Under the pieces are notes generated by a model that was given only the letters and a program-made list of their open reading frames with translations, did not search any database and was not told where the DNA came from. A program made the translations under genes and the position numbers. A stretch of 64,000 nucleotides of DNA from Pedobacter agri PB92 (lineage in GTDB: Bacteria; Bacteroidota; Bacteroidia; Sphingobacteriales; Sphingobacteriaceae), in assembly GCF_000258495.1 (NCBI RefSeq), contig NZ_AJLG01000001.1, positions 54,975 through 118,974 on the forward strand, read 5' to 3'. Of the stretch, positions 27,464 to 37,040 are shown piece after piece (within the stretch, counting starts at the first letter, position 1; the number at the start of each line of letters is the position of its first letter).

Positions 27464-27829
27464 ATGGCTTCTCATAACGAATTAGGTAAAACAGGAGAAG
27501 ATATTGCCAAACAATATCTGGAAGCCAGTGGTTATGAAGTGCTGGATGAAAACTGGACATTTGGTAAAGCTGAAGTTGATTTAATTGTTTATAAAAACGG
27601 AATTATGGTTTTTGTGGAAGTGAAAACCCGAACATCAGTTGCTTTCGGTCAGCCGGAAGAATTTGTGCATAAAGCCAAACAGAAACAGATGGAGTTGGCC
27701 TCAGCTGAATATATTGCGCTGATGAATCATCAGAATGACATTCGTTTTGACATCATAGCCATTACCTTTGAAAAAAATAAAAATTATAACTTAAATCATA
27801 TTGAAGATGCTTTTTGGCCTGAAGATTAA
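27464..27829 (+). CDS. YraN (UPF0102) family endonuclease-like protein
   Basis: The 121-residue protein of the UPF0102/YraN family has an endonuclease-like fold. The sequence begins with the conserved helix GKTGEDIAKQYLEASGYEVL, followed by AEVDLIVYKNGIMVFVEVKTR, where the D...E-x-K pattern corresponds to a PD-(D/E)XK nuclease site. It is the usual length. Its role is poorly defined, with links to recombination. The 3' end overlaps the cyclotransferase gene by 23 bp. Confidence 0.93.
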   Translation: MASHNELGKTGEDIAKQYLEASGYEVLDENWTFGKAEVDLIVYKNGIMVFVEVKTRTSVAFGQPEEFVHKAKQKQMELASAEYIALMNHQNDIRFDIIAITFEKNKNYNLNHIEDAFWPED

Positions 27830-28889
27830 TCAAATCAAAAAACTACTATTTGTTGGAATTATTGTTGCTTTTGTAAGCGCCTGTAAGGATGATAAACCAA
27901 ATGTTTACCGAAACTTCTTATCGCCGATGATTGGATTAAATGTTCCGGTAGGGAATGAGTTTGAAACAAAAATTCAATTTGGCAAAGAGAAAAAGGTAGA
28001 TTCAGTTATCTATTTAATTGATAGCACAAAGGTTGCTACAAAAACCGATACTTCGGCGATTAAATTAAAAACGGAAGGCCTTAAGTTAGGAAGCCATATC
28101 ATCACGGCGAAAATTTATGAAGGTACATATGCCGAGGATTTAACCACTAACATTAATGTCTTAGCGGCTCAGGCACCTGTTGAGTACACTTACAAGGTCA
28201 TCAAAACTTTACCTCACGATACCTCTTCATATGTAGAAGGCTTGGAGTACCACGATGGATTTTTCTATGAAAGTGCTGGTGATTACGGGCATTCTAGCTT
28301 ACGTAAGGTAGAGCCTTCAACAGGAAAAATAGTGCAATCTACACCTGTTGATAAGCAATATTTTGCAGAAGGTATTACAATAATTGGTGATAAAATTATT
28401 CAGCTTACCTATCGTGAAAAAGTGGGCTTTGTTTATGATAAAGCAACGTTAAAAAAACTTTCTGAGTTTTCTTATACTACCGGAAGAGAAGGATGGGGTT
28501 TAGCTTTTGACGGTGAGAAAGTTTTAAATACAGATGGTTCGAATACCATATTTTTTCTGGATAAGGATAAATACAACCGGATTGGTTCAATTGATGTTTA
28601 TGATAACAAAGGGCCGATTCAGAATTTAAATGAACTGGAAGTGATTGATGGGAAAATTTATGCAAACGTTTATACCACCAATGAAATTCTAATCATCAAC
28701 CCTGAAAATGGTGCCGTAGAAGGTAGAATAAATCTAACTGGCATATTTCCTTCAGATTATTTCATAACTGAAGATCAAAGAGCAAATAATGTGTTAAATG
28801 GAATTGCTTATGATCAGGCAACCAAACGACTTTTTGTAACAGGGAAAAAATGGCCACATATTTACCAGATACAGATCAGCAAGAAATAA
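27807..28889 (+). CDS. Glutaminyl-peptide cyclotransferase lipoprotein
   Basis: A protein of about 360 residues with a lipoprotein-type signal ending AFVSAC, then a beta-propeller of the plant/bacterial glutamine cyclotransferase family (Glu_cyclase_2). Diagnostic segments are YVEGLEYHDGFFYESAGDYG, SSLRKVEPSTGKIV, FAEGITIIGDKIIQLTY, REGWGLAFDGEK and LNELEVIDGKIYANVYTTNE. The enzyme converts N-terminal glutamine to pyroglutamate, probably in the periplasm. ATG 27807 is chosen over the TTG six bases upstream. It overlaps the YraN gene, so translation is likely coupled. Confidence 0.9.
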   Translation: MLFGLKINQIKKLLFVGIIVAFVSACKDDKPNVYRNFLSPMIGLNVPVGNEFETKIQFGKEKKVDSVIYLIDSTKVATKTDTSAIKLKTEGLKLGSHIITAKIYEGTYAEDLTTNINVLAAQAPVEYTYKVIKTLPHDTSSYVEGLEYHDGFFYESAGDYGHSSLRKVEPSTGKIVQSTPVDKQYFAEGITIIGDKIIQLTYREKVGFVYDKATLKKLSEFSYTTGREGWGLAFDGEKVLNTDGSNTIFFLDKDKYNRIGSIDVYDNKGPIQNLNELEVIDGKIYANVYTTNEILIINPENGAVEGRINLTGIFPSDYFITEDQRANNVLNGIAYDQATKRLFVTGKKWPHIYQIQISKK

Positions 28890-28903
28890 CTAATTCATTC
28901 AAT

Positions 28904-28961
28904 TGTCATTCTGAGCTTGTCGAAAGAAATTATTAATCGTTTCGACAAGCTCAACCTGACA
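28904..28961. repeat. Inverted repeat of the TGTCATTCTGAGCTTGTCGAA family
   Basis: TGTCATTCTGAGCTTGTCGA on the plus strand is answered by TCGACAAGCTCAACCTGACA at 28942-28961, giving a long imperfect stem. Related single units occur at 40832, 40884 and, degenerate and inverted, at 49308. Here it lies between two convergent genes. Confidence 0.8.
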
Positions 28962-29022
28962 AAATGAAGAGCAGCATATCATTCCCTACGTTTTCGACTG
29001 TAGTAGAGAAGGCTTAAAAGAA

Positions 29023-29559
29023 TTACTCTTCCTTTTTCTTTGGTTCCTCTAAAACCCCATTAAATGTAATGGGCTGTTTATTATTTCCACTTGCAATTAA
29101 TGTGGCATAGCCGTTTTTCGATACACTTAAAGTGAAGCGATAGTTTTCCCTTTTAACATCTTTAGTGTTAATTTGTACAGTGTAATTGCCTTTTTTGCTA
29201 ATGGTTTGATTGTAAGTAAAATCTTTAGACGTGAATTTTATGCCTCCTTCATTAGGATTGTAGGGCGCAGTAAAGGCTCTGCCGTAGAAAGGCAGATAAG
29301 CAACAACGCTATCTTTAGTCACCCTAAAATCGTAATTAGAACCAGTCAGATTTATTGATCCGCCACCGCCAACATTGCCAGGTATTCTTTCCAAAATTCT
29401 TGAAATATCCATATTGGACATTGGAATGGCAGTATTTGCGATGAAGACATAATTCTTATCTTTTATAATTTTATCTGTTGTTTCCTTATCTGTCTGGGCA
29501 AACAATGGCAAAGCCGATGCCATCAAAACCATGCTTAATAATACTTTTAATTGTTTCAT
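29023..29559 (-). CDS. Exported DUF4251 protein
   Basis: The 178-residue protein has a signal peptide (about 1-21, ending LFAQ) followed by the DUF4251 pattern: KNYVFIANTAIPM, NYDFRVTKDSVVAYLPFYGRAF, a Tyr- and Asn-rich stretch with GGIKFTSKDFTYNQ, and YRFTLSVSKNGYATLIAS. DUF4251 proteins are periplasmic or surface beta proteins of Bacteroidota with unknown function. A second exported gene with a similar N-terminal layout lies just upstream on the same strand. Confidence 0.9.
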   Translation of the reverse strand: MKQLKVLLSMVLMASALPLFAQTDKETTDKIIKDKNYVFIANTAIPMSNMDISRILERIPGNVGGGGSINLTGSNYDFRVTKDSVVAYLPFYGRAFTAPYNPNEGGIKFTSKDFTYNQTISKKGNYTVQINTKDVKRENYRFTLSVSKNGYATLIASGNNKQPITFNGVLEEPKKKEE

Positions 29560-29651
29560 AATGTGTGTTTTAATTGTATAACAATTTAAAGATGTGCAAG
29601 TTTCATTGATTCCATAAACAAATACTAATAAAAGCTATGTGTTTCAATGGG

Positions 29652-29678
29652 AAAGGCGCAAGATGACATTGCGCCTTT
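29652..29678. terminator. Perfect hairpin between two exported-protein genes
   Basis: AAAGGCGCAA-GATGACA-TTGCGCCTTT forms a perfect 10-bp stem. It is 73 bp downstream of the restored end of the minus-strand gene at 29751-30387. The arms carry A and T ends, but the T tract on the minus strand is short. Confidence 0.55.
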
Positions 29679-29750
29679 ATAAATAAAATTTTAATTATTC
29701 CTTATTCGATGCTTCAATGCATGATCAGCAGATCAAAATTGAGTGAGTTA

Positions 29751-30387
29751 TTATTTTAATCCTACTACATGTCCGTAAACATACAACCTTGAATCTGCAG
29801 TCGCTTCGTCTTGAAAAATCGCATTACCGTCCTGATCAACTTCTAAAAAACGGTTTTAAAGAAGTCTCCATTTTTAATTTTATAGGTAATGATGGTCTTG
29901 TTCTTTTTTGTTTAATCGACTTCACTTTGAACTCCGGAGTAGTGAGCAATTGATAATCGATCTCCTTGTTGTTTATTTTACCCAGTTGCAAGGTCGATTC
30001 ATTTTGGGCCAGAAAAACTTTCCCATCAAGCGCTAGCTTTTTATCTCTTGAGATTTTATTATTGATATTATAAGCTGTGAAGTAACTTCCATCTCCACTT
30101 GCTAATCGATAGTAACGATCTGTTTCTGCTACAGGGAATCTTCCATCCTGAGACGTTATAGACAAGCTAGTTTGTATGCTCGCTGTACTAGGATTCACAT
30201 TTGAATAATTCGGAACATCAAAGTTGTAACCACTACTCCCGTTTGTGCCTGGTTTTTTCTCAACTTTCGTCGCTAAAAAGGCGAATTTTTGACTTTTCAA
30301 AACTTGTTGGATATCCTCAGACATCTCTTTCTGTGCCATTGCAACGCCTGCGTATGCAATTAGGCAAAACATTAGTAATTGTTTCAT
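29751..30387 (-). pseudogene. Exported protein of unknown function with two homopolymer frameshifts
   Basis: The uninterrupted frame encodes 183 residues and ends at 29836 with an atypical basic tail. Adding one base to the run at 29904-29909 (T6 on plus) and one to the run at 29845-29850 (A6 on plus) extends the protein to a TAA at 29751. The restored reading, KKNKTIITYKIKNGDFFKTV then LEVDQDGNAIFQDEATADS, looks far more protein-like. The signal peptide ends VAMAQ. After it comes QKFAFLATKVEKK, similar in layout to the DUF4251 neighbour (NYVFIANTAI), so the two may be distant paralogues. The family is not recognised. Both lesions are missing single bases, consistent with base-calling error or very recent decay. 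Confidence 0.7.
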
Positions 30388-30476
30388 TCTTGTTTCATTT
30401 ATGTGTACAACAATATAACAATTACTAAGTTCATTTGGTTACGGATCTGATTAATAGATTGTAACAATTGCGAAGA

Positions 30477-32123
30477 TTATCTCCAGGCTTTATATTGATT
30501 GATCAATCCGTTGGTTGAGCCATCGTGGCTTTCCACCTTTTGATCACCTTCCAATTCAGGAAGAATCTTTTTTGCCAGTTGTTTGCCCAGTTCAACGCCC
30601 CACTGATCGAAGCTAAATATATTCCAAATTACACCCTGAACAAATATTTTATGCTCATACATGGCAACTAAGCTACCTAGCGTGTAAGGTGTAACTTTTT
30701 TTAAGAGAATAGAATTGGTTGGTCTGTTCCCTTCAAAAACCTTAAACGGCGCTATTTTGGCAATTTCATCTGCTGATTTACCATCTTTTTTCAGTTCTTC
30801 AGTTACCTCTTCTTCCGTTTTGCCATTCATTAAGGCCTCTGTTTGAGCAAAGAAGTTAGATAATAAAATCGGATGATGATCGCCTAGCGGATTTAAACTT
30901 TGTGCTGGTGCAATAAAATCGGCAGGAATAATTCTGGTTCCCTGATGAATCAGTTGGTAGAAAGCATGCTGGCCGTTGGTACCTGGCTCACCCCAAATAA
31001 TGGGTCCGGTTTCGTAATCAACTTCGTTACCGTTTCTATCTACATGTTTACCGTTACTTTCCATATCACCTTGTTGAAAATACGCCGCAAAGCGATGCAT
31101 GTATTGATCGTAAGGTAAAATAACCTGTGTTTCGGCATTGTAAAAATTGATATACCAAACTCCAAGTAAACCTAAAATAACAGGGATGTTGCTTTCAAAC
31201 TCTGCTGTGGCAAAATGATTGTCGGTAGCATGTGCGCCCGCTAAAAGCTCTTTAAAGTTATCGAAACCAATACTTAATGAAATTGATAAGCCAATTGCAC
31301 TCCATAAAGAGTAACGACCGCCAACCCAATCCCAGAATTCAAACATGTTTTCAGTATCAATTCCAAAAGCCGAAACATCTTTTGCGTTGGTTGATAAAGC
31401 AGCGAAATGTTTCGCAATATCATCCTCTTTACCACCTTTCTCTAAAAACCATGAACGGGCAAAATGGGCATTCGTCATCGTTTCTTGAGTGGTAAACGTT
31501 TTCGACGCCACTAAAAATAAAGTGGTTTCAGCATTTAGTGCTGATAAGGTTTCAGCTATGTGTGTACCATCAATATTCGAAACGAAATGAATATTTAAGT
31601 GGTTTTTATAATGTTTCAGTGCTTCCGTTACCATTACCGGACCCAAGTCAGATCCGCCAATACCAATATTTACCACATCGGTTATGGCTTTACCGGTGTA
31701 ACCTTTCCATTCGCCGCTGATAATACTGTTGCTAAACTTTTCCATTTTGGCTAAAACAGCATTAACTTCAGGCATCACATCTTTTCCATCCACTAAAACA
31801 GGTGTGTTGCTCAAATTACGTAAAGCAATATGAAGTACCGAACGATCTTCGGTTTCATTGATTTTATCACCTGCATACATCGATTTTATCGCTTCATCCA
31901 GTTTGCATTCGCGAGCCAGTTGCATTAAAAGCGCCAGTGTTTCATCGCTTATTCTGTTCTTGCTGTAATCAAGCAAAATGTCTTCAAAAAAAACAGAAAA
32001 CTTGTTGAAACGATCTGCATCTTCAGCAAAAAGATCTTTAATGCTTTTCTGATTAATATCGATAAAATGATCGGCCAAATATTTATATGCCGCTGTTTCA
32101 GTAAAATTTATTTTAGGTAACAT
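30477..32123 (-). CDS. pgi: Glucose-6-phosphate isomerase
   Basis: The 548-residue cytosolic enzyme interconverts glucose 6-phosphate and fructose 6-phosphate in glycolysis and gluconeogenesis. The sugar-phosphate-binding [19 protein letters not shown], the signature [19 protein letters not shown], the catalytic [18 protein letters not shown] region and the C-terminal [17 protein letters not shown] are all intact. The length matches the E. coli-type enzyme. It appears to be transcribed alone. Confidence 0.98.
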   Translation of the reverse strand: MLPKINFTETAAYKYLADHFIDINQKSIKDLFAEDADRFNKFSVFFEDILLDYSKNRISDETLALLMQLARECKLDEAIKSMYAGDKINETEDRSVLHIALRNLSNTPVLVDGKDVMPEVNAVLAKMEKFSNSIISGEWKGYTGKAITDVVNIGIGGSDLGPVMVTEALKHYKNHLNIHFVSNIDGTHIAETLSALNAETTLFLVASKTFTTQETMTNAHFARSWFLEKGGKEDDIAKHFAALSTNAKDVSAFGIDTENMFEFWDWVGGRYSLWSAIGLSISLSIGFDNFKELLAGAHATDNHFATAEFESNIPVILGLLGVWYINFYNAETQVILPYDQYMHRFAAYFQQGDMESNGKHVDRNGNEVDYETGPIIWGEPGTNGQHAFYQLIHQGTRIIPADFIAPAQSLNPLGDHHPILLSNFFAQTEALMNGKTEEEVTEELKKDGKSADEIAKIAPFKVFEGNRPTNSILLKKVTPYTLGSLVAMYEHKIFVQGVIWNIFSFDQWGVELGKQLAKKILPELEGDQKVESHDGSTNGLINQYKAWR

Positions 32124-32279
32124 ATCCTTTGTTTTTTGTAAAAGTAATAAAGCAAACTTTTAAAACTGTCTTTTTAATGTTCAAAATCATTAAGAATTTT
32201 TATTCTTGAATTTAGAGCGTAACTTTGAGGCAAGTCCCTATTGATGCTGAGCATTCAACATTATTAATCATAAACAATT

Positions 32280-32798
32280 ATGTTAGAAAATTTAAATCAA
32301 TTGGTGCGTGAAAACGTACAGGATACCGTTGTAAACAACAGCGAAGTTCCAAACGAACAAAATGAAGAGGTTATTCAAGCAGCTTCGGGCTCAATTTTCG
32401 ATAGCTTAAAAGACCAACTTGCATCAGGAAACGTAGGCGGTTTAGCCGAGATTTTCAATTCGGGCAATGCGGAAGGTTCGGCCGTAACACAACAGGCCGC
32501 AGGTAATTTTACGGATAAACTAGCTGGCTTAGGTATTAACGCAGAAACCGCTAAGAAATTAGCTGCCACTGTAATTCCTGTAATTATCGGTAAGCTCACG
32601 CAAAAAACAGCTGATCCAAATGACAGCTCTTTCAATATCAAAGACGTTTTGGGAAGTTTGGCTGGCGGAAGCGATGGCAAATTCGATGTGAGCGATGTTA
32701 TCGGCATGTTCAATGGCGGTGGTCAGCAATCAAACCAAGCAGGTGCTGCTCCAGCTGAGAATGGCATTTTAGACAAACTTAAGGGCATGTTCAATTAA
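32280..32798 (+). CDS. DUF937-like small protein
   Basis: The 172-residue protein has no signal peptide and an alternating hydrophobic/Gly-Ala pattern (QAASGSIFDSLKDQLASGNV, KLAATVIPVIIGKLTQKT, NIKDVLGSLAGGSDGKFDVS), like DUF937/YidB proteins of unknown function. A TAACTTTG (-7-like) sequence at 32220-32227 could be its promoter. A strong terminator follows 13 bp after the stop. It is probably a single-gene unit. Confidence 0.75.
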   Translation: MLENLNQLVRENVQDTVVNNSEVPNEQNEEVIQAASGSIFDSLKDQLASGNVGGLAEIFNSGNAEGSAVTQQAAGNFTDKLAGLGINAETAKKLAATVIPVIIGKLTQKTADPNDSSFNIKDVLGSLAGGSDGKFDVSDVIGMFNGGGQQSNQAGAAPAENGILDKLKGMFN

Positions 32799-32811
32799 TA
32801 AAACAATATGC

Positions 32812-32837
32812 AAAGCCATCCAAACGGATGGCTTTTT
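32812..32837 (+). terminator. Intrinsic terminator
   Basis: AAAGCCATCC-AAAC-GGATGGCTTT forms a perfect 10-bp stem continuing into a T run, directly after the DUF937-like gene. Confidence 0.93.
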
Positions 32838-32869
32838 ATTAATTTCAAGCTTCTAAATATATCTACCTC

Positions 32870-33475
32870 ATGATAAAAAAAATCATTTTAATTTCTGTTT
32901 TATCGCTAATGGTGCAATTGATTACAGCATGTGTTGATTGTAAGTGCGGACCTTATAGAACTATATTATTTACAAATAAAGGTTTATCAATCAAAAATTT
33001 AGATAGTAATTTGCCACAACCCGCTGTTACAAGTGCTGGAATAATTCCTAGTGCAAAATATGGTATTCAAGTCCAGCATTTAACAGAAGAAGTAGCGCTA
33101 AGAAAGCCACAAATTTATTGGGGTTTAATACAATCTGCTTATGCTTGTAGCTGTCAAAGTGATTATTTAAAATCTAAAGAAGAAATTGTGTCGGTAAAAA
33201 TAATTTCCAATAATGATTTTGACACCAATTATCCGAAAGGCAGTGATTTGAGTTCGATTTTTATGGTAAAACGATATTATAATGATGAATTAAGTTCTAT
33301 AAATGATTATTTAAAAACCTTAAAACTTGAATATCAGAGTAATTATCCTTTTCAAAAAGGTATCTTTTTACAAGTTGCACCAACTATTGCCAAAAAACAT
33401 AAGTTTAAAATTGCAATAACCTTAACCGATGGCAGGATTTTGGAAGCTGAAACAACAGAGGTAGAGTTGACTTAA
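32870..33475 (+). CDS. Putative lipoprotein of unknown function
   Basis: A 201-residue protein with a lipoprotein-type signal (hydrophobic residues 5-18, then LITAC). The mature part has a Cys-rich start (CVDCKCG) and a second pair in ACSCQSDYL, and otherwise beta-like sequence ending GRILEAETTEVELT. I do not recognise the family. It is flanked by two terminator hairpins and so is a single-gene unit. Base composition is somewhat more AT-rich than the neighbouring genes. Confidence 0.75.
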   Translation: MIKKIILISVLSLMVQLITACVDCKCGPYRTILFTNKGLSIKNLDSNLPQPAVTSAGIIPSAKYGIQVQHLTEEVALRKPQIYWGLIQSAYACSCQSDYLKSKEEIVSVKIISNNDFDTNYPKGSDLSSIFMVKRYYNDELSSINDYLKTLKLEYQSNYPFQKGIFLQVAPTIAKKHKFKIAITLTDGRILEAETTEVELT

Positions 33476-33500
33476 AATTTGACTAACTTAAGAGATAAAT

Positions 33501-33530
33501 AAGCCGTGTAATTTATTGCATGGCTTTTTT
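33501..33530 (+). terminator. Intrinsic terminator
   Basis: AAGCCGTG pairs with CATGGCTT across a 12-base loop (one G-T pair), followed by TTTTTT, after the lipoprotein gene. Confidence 0.85.
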
Positions 33531-33588
33531 GTGTGAGTAGAGCCTGAAAATCCTTAGATTAGTACATCCTTAAATCCAAACAGAAATC

Positions 33589-34893
33589 ATGAAAAAAATT
33601 TACCTCGCTGCATTTTCTTTATTATCGATTAATGCCTTTGCACAAAAGTCTGATTTACGCTCAGCGGTTACAAAAAAAGCTGATGCAATAGAAAAGAAAG
33701 TAATCGAATGGAGGAGAGATTTTCATGAACATCCTGAGCTTGGAAATACTGAAGTAAGAACAGCGGGGATAATTGCCAAACATTTAGAATCATTAGGCAT
33801 TAAAGTAACCACTGGTGTAGCTAAAACAGGCGTGGTTGGGATTTTGAAAGGTGGCAAACCTGGTCCGGTTGTAGCGTTAAGGGCCGATATGGATGGTTTG
33901 CCTGTTGTCGAGCGAGTGAACATTCCTTTTGCTTCAAAAGTAAAAACTCAATATAACGGGCAGGAAGTTGGTGTAATGCATGCTTGTGGGCATGATAGCC
34001 ATATGGCCATTTTAATGGGCGTTGCAGAAGTGCTGGCCTCCATGCAAAAAGATATTCCCGGAACAGTAAAGTTTATTTTTCAACCTGCTGAAGAAGGCGT
34101 TCCGGCAGGAGAAGAGGGTGGAGCGGCATTAATGATTAAGGAAGGCGTTTTAGAAAACCCGAAGGTAGAAGCTATATTTGGTTTACACATTAATGCGCAA
34201 ACGGAAGTTGGAAATGTTACCTATCGCCCGGGTGGAACCATGGCTGCGGTAAACGATATGAAAATTACGGTTACAGGCAGGCAGGCACACGGTGCTTATC
34301 CCTGGAGCAGTATTGATCCGGTGGTAATTTCTGCCCAGATCATCAATAACCTTCAAACCATCGTAAGTAGAAACTTAAATGTAACTGAAAATCCTGGCGT
34401 GGTAACCATTGGGGCCATTAACGGTGGCGTACGTTCGAACATCATCCCTGAAAAAGTCGAAATGCTGGGCACTGTCCGCAATTTCAGCAAAGAAGATGAA
34501 GCCATGTTTATCGAACGGATTAAAACCATTGCTACAAAAACTGCTGAAGCTGGTGGTGGTACTGCCGAAGTTAAAATTCCTTACAGCAATCATTATCCCG
34601 TAACTTTCAATGATATCGCTTTAACAGAAAAGATGCTTCCAAGTATGCGGGCAACAGCTGGTGCTGATCACGTGATGCTGAAACCCCCTGTAACCGGTGC
34701 AGAAGATTTTTCTTTCTTTCAAGAGAAAGTGCCTGGTTTATTTGTGTTTTTAGGCGGCATGCCGAAGGGAAAAGATCCGCTTAAAACTGCTTCGCATCAT
34801 ACGCCGGATTTTTACCTGGATGAAAGTGGATTTACACTAGGGGTAAAATTACTTTCAAATTTAACCCTGGATTATATGGGGCTGAAGAAATAG
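33589..34893 (+). CDS. Exported M20-family amidohydrolase
   Basis: The 434-residue M20D-type enzyme has a signal peptide (about 1-18, ending NAFAQ). Metal-site motifs are ALRADMDGLPV, MHACGHDSHMAILMG, FQPAEEGVPAGEEGG and PVTGAEDFSFFQ. The lid domain begins near VTGRQAHGAYPW. It probably hydrolyses N-acyl amino acids or amide-linked dipeptides outside the cytoplasm. It is the extracytoplasmic counterpart of the cytosolic M20 gene at 20704. No operon partner is evident. Confidence 0.94.
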   Translation: MKKIYLAAFSLLSINAFAQKSDLRSAVTKKADAIEKKVIEWRRDFHEHPELGNTEVRTAGIIAKHLESLGIKVTTGVAKTGVVGILKGGKPGPVVALRADMDGLPVVERVNIPFASKVKTQYNGQEVGVMHACGHDSHMAILMGVAEVLASMQKDIPGTVKFIFQPAEEGVPAGEEGGAALMIKEGVLENPKVEAIFGLHINAQTEVGNVTYRPGGTMAAVNDMKITVTGRQAHGAYPWSSIDPVVISAQIINNLQTIVSRNLNVTENPGVVTIGAINGGVRSNIIPEKVEMLGTVRNFSKEDEAMFIERIKTIATKTAEAGGGTAEVKIPYSNHYPVTFNDIALTEKMLPSMRATAGADHVMLKPPVTGAEDFSFFQEKVPGLFVFLGGMPKGKDPLKTASHHTPDFYLDESGFTLGVKLLSNLTLDYMGLKK

Positions 34894-34957
34894 ATCTTAG
34901 CCATGAACCGCATTACATTAATTGAAGTGCTTATACCGGTTGATCAACCCAATTTTA

Positions 34958-34965
34958 TATATTTG
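34958..34965 (+). promoter_or_regulatory. Putative -7 element (TATATTTG) of prfB
   Basis: TATATTTG matches TAnnTTTG exactly, 5 bp before the prfB ATG. A TTG lies 15 bp upstream, near the expected -33 position. The mRNA would have a very short leader. Confidence 0.4.
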
Positions 34966-34970
34966 CCATT

Positions 34971-36045
34971 ATGACCAAAGAACAAATTCAGGATTTAAGG
35001 GACAGAGTAACGTCCCTGAGGAGGCATCTTTGACGTCGATGAGCTACTATACGCCATCCGTGAAGAAGAAAAATTAACGATGGCGCCCGATTTCTGGGAT
35101 GATCCAAAAAAAGCAGAGAAAATTCTTGCTGAAATCAGTTCGAAGAAAAAATGGACAGACGGTTTCAACCAAACCCATAATGCGGTGGAAGATGCGGCAG
35201 TGATGTTTGAATTTTTTCAATCTGGCGATGCATCAGAAGCCGAACTACAAGAACAGTTTGAGTTGAGTAAAACTTCAGTTGAAGAGCTGGAACTGAAAAA
35301 CATGCTTCGAAATAAAGAAGACCAGCTTTCGGCAGTGGTGCAAATTACCGCTGGCGCCGGCGGTACAGAAAGCTGCGATTGGGCTTACATGCTCATGCGT
35401 ATGTACATGATGTGGGGCGATAAAAACGGCTACAAAATTACCGAACAGGATAGTCAGGAAGGGGAAATTGCCGGTATTAAATCGGTAACACTTCAGTTCG
35501 ATGGCGATTTTTCTTATGGTTATTTGAAAGGCGAAAATGGCGTTCACCGATTGGTGCGTATTTCACCTTTCGACTCCAATGCTCGCCGCCATACTTCATT
35601 TGCATCTGTTTATGTTTATCCTTTAGTGGATGATACCATTCAGATTGACATCAACCCAGCTGATATTGAGTTCGAAACTTTCAGGGCAGGGGGTGCCGGC
35701 GGACAAAATGTAAACAAAGTTGAAACGGCAGTGCGTTTATACCACAAGCCATCAGGGATTATTATTAAAAACCAGGAATCAAGATCTCAACTTCAGAACA
35801 AGGAAAACGCTATTCGTTTGCTTAAATCTCAATTGTATGAAATTGAAGAACGTAAACGTAACGAAGCCATCGCTGCAGTGGAAGGATCGAAGAAGAAAAT
35901 TGAATGGGGATCGCAAATCAGAAGTTATGTGCTGGATGATCGAAGGGTAAAAGATCATCGTACAAATTATCAAACTTCAAACCCTGATGCGGTTTTAAAT
36001 GGCGATATTAACGACTTTTTAAAAGCATATTTAATGGAATTTTAA
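34971..36045 (+). CDS. prfB: Peptide chain release factor 2 (programmed +1 frameshift)
   Basis: RF2 recognises UGA and UAA stop codons and triggers peptide release. The first frame begins at ATG 34971 and stops at TGA 35031 after 20 codons (ending RRHL). The +1 frame then runs [13 protein letters not shown] onward to 36045, giving about 357 residues in total. The GGQ catalytic loop ([15 protein letters not shown]) and the SPF anticodon-like tripeptide ([12 protein letters not shown]) are present. Annotation starting at the internal ATG at 35080 would miss the N-terminal domain. An esterase gene follows 9 bp downstream. Confidence 0.97.
35019..35034 (+). promoter_or_regulatory. prfB: prfB programmed frameshift site
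   Basis: AGGAGG (35019-35024), a 3-base spacer CAT, then CTT TGA C. This is the classical RF2 autoregulation signal: a Shine-Dalgarno-like sequence at the required distance, the slippery CTT and a UGA read by RF2 itself. Low RF2 favours the +1 shift and hence more RF2. Confidence 0.96.
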
Positions 36046-36054
36046 AAATAAATC

Positions 36055-36987
36055 ATGGCAAAATCATGCATCCTTTTCGTGTTGATATTTATGACGGTTC
36101 AATTTTCAAAAGCGCAAGAAGTTATACCGCTCTATTCCGATAGCATTCCTGGTGCTAAACCAACACCATCATCGTATGTTGAAAATACAGATACGCGAAC
36201 AAACGGAACTTTAAGTATAACGAAGGTTTCTATACCCACATTAACCGTTTTTGAAGCGCCTAAAAACATTGCTACAGGTACTGCTATAATTATCTGCCCG
36301 GGTGGTGGGTACGGAGCTTTGGCATTCAGTCATGAAGGAACCGATGTAGCCAAGCGATTCAATGCCATTGGGGTAACAGCTTTCGTTTTAAAATACCGCT
36401 TGCCGAATGATCAGATTATGGTGGATAAGACTTATGCATTATTACAGGATGCGCAAAAAGCTATTTATCTGGTGAGAAAGGATGCGAAAAAATATGGCAT
36501 CAAAAGTAATAAGGTTGGTATTATGGGTTTTTCTGCAGGTGGTCATTTTGCTTCCACCCTGGCTTCACATTACAGTGATTTAAAAATTGCGAATCCTGAA
36601 AAGATTGATCTTCGCCCGAGTTTTGCGGTATTGGTTTATCCGGTAATCAGTTTTGAAGAATCTGTGCATACCGGGACTATGAAAAATCTTTTAGGACCAA
36701 ATCCGTCGGATTCATTAAAGAAATACTTTTCTGCAAATGAAAATGTAAACAAGAAAACGCCGCCAATGTATTTTGTTCATGCTAAAGATGATAAAACGGT
36801 GCCAGTTGCTAATAGTGAATTAATGCATCAAGCTTTACTGGCAGCTAAAATCCCAAGCAATTTAATGTATTATGAAAAAGGGGGGCATGGTTTCGGCCTG
36901 ATCAATAAAACCTCTGATACAGATTGGTTTAACTTGATGGCTGGCTGGATGAAAGTTCAAAAGTTTAAAGTAAAGGGCGATTTTTAA
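36055..36987 (+). CDS. Exported alpha/beta hydrolase (esterase/acetyl-xylan-esterase-like)
   Basis: The 310-residue protein has a signal peptide (about 1-20) and an alpha/beta-hydrolase fold. The oxyanion region is IICPGGGYGALA, the nucleophile elbow is GFSAGGHFAS (Ser), the Asp is in VHAKDDKTVP and the His in KGGHGFGL. The pattern matches BD-FAE/Axe-type carbohydrate esterases common in polysaccharide degradation. It lies 9 bp after prfB, so it may be read through from it, and is followed by a strong terminator. The substrate is unknown. Confidence 0.9.
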   Translation: MAKSCILFVLIFMTVQFSKAQEVIPLYSDSIPGAKPTPSSYVENTDTRTNGTLSITKVSIPTLTVFEAPKNIATGTAIIICPGGGYGALAFSHEGTDVAKRFNAIGVTAFVLKYRLPNDQIMVDKTYALLQDAQKAIYLVRKDAKKYGIKSNKVGIMGFSAGGHFASTLASHYSDLKIANPEKIDLRPSFAVLVYPVISFEESVHTGTMKNLLGPNPSDSLKKYFSANENVNKKTPPMYFVHAKDDKTVPVANSELMHQALLAAKIPSNLMYYEKGGHGFGLINKTSDTDWFNLMAGWMKVQKFKVKGDF

Positions 36988-37008
36988 AATTAAATCACAA
37001 AATATTTA

Positions 37009-37040
37009 GAAGCCACAATTCTCATTGTGGCTTCTTTTTT
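37009..37040. terminator. Terminator between convergent genes
   Basis: GAAGCCACAAT pairs perfectly with ATTGTGGCTTC, followed on the plus strand by TTTTTT. It lies between the esterase gene and the convergent GH18 gene. Confidence 0.9.

Noticed and set aside
35080..36045. prfB as a 321-residue gene starting at an internal ATG
   Set aside because: The upstream frame with AGGAGG-CAT-CTTTGAC shows the true start at 34971 with a programmed +1 shift.
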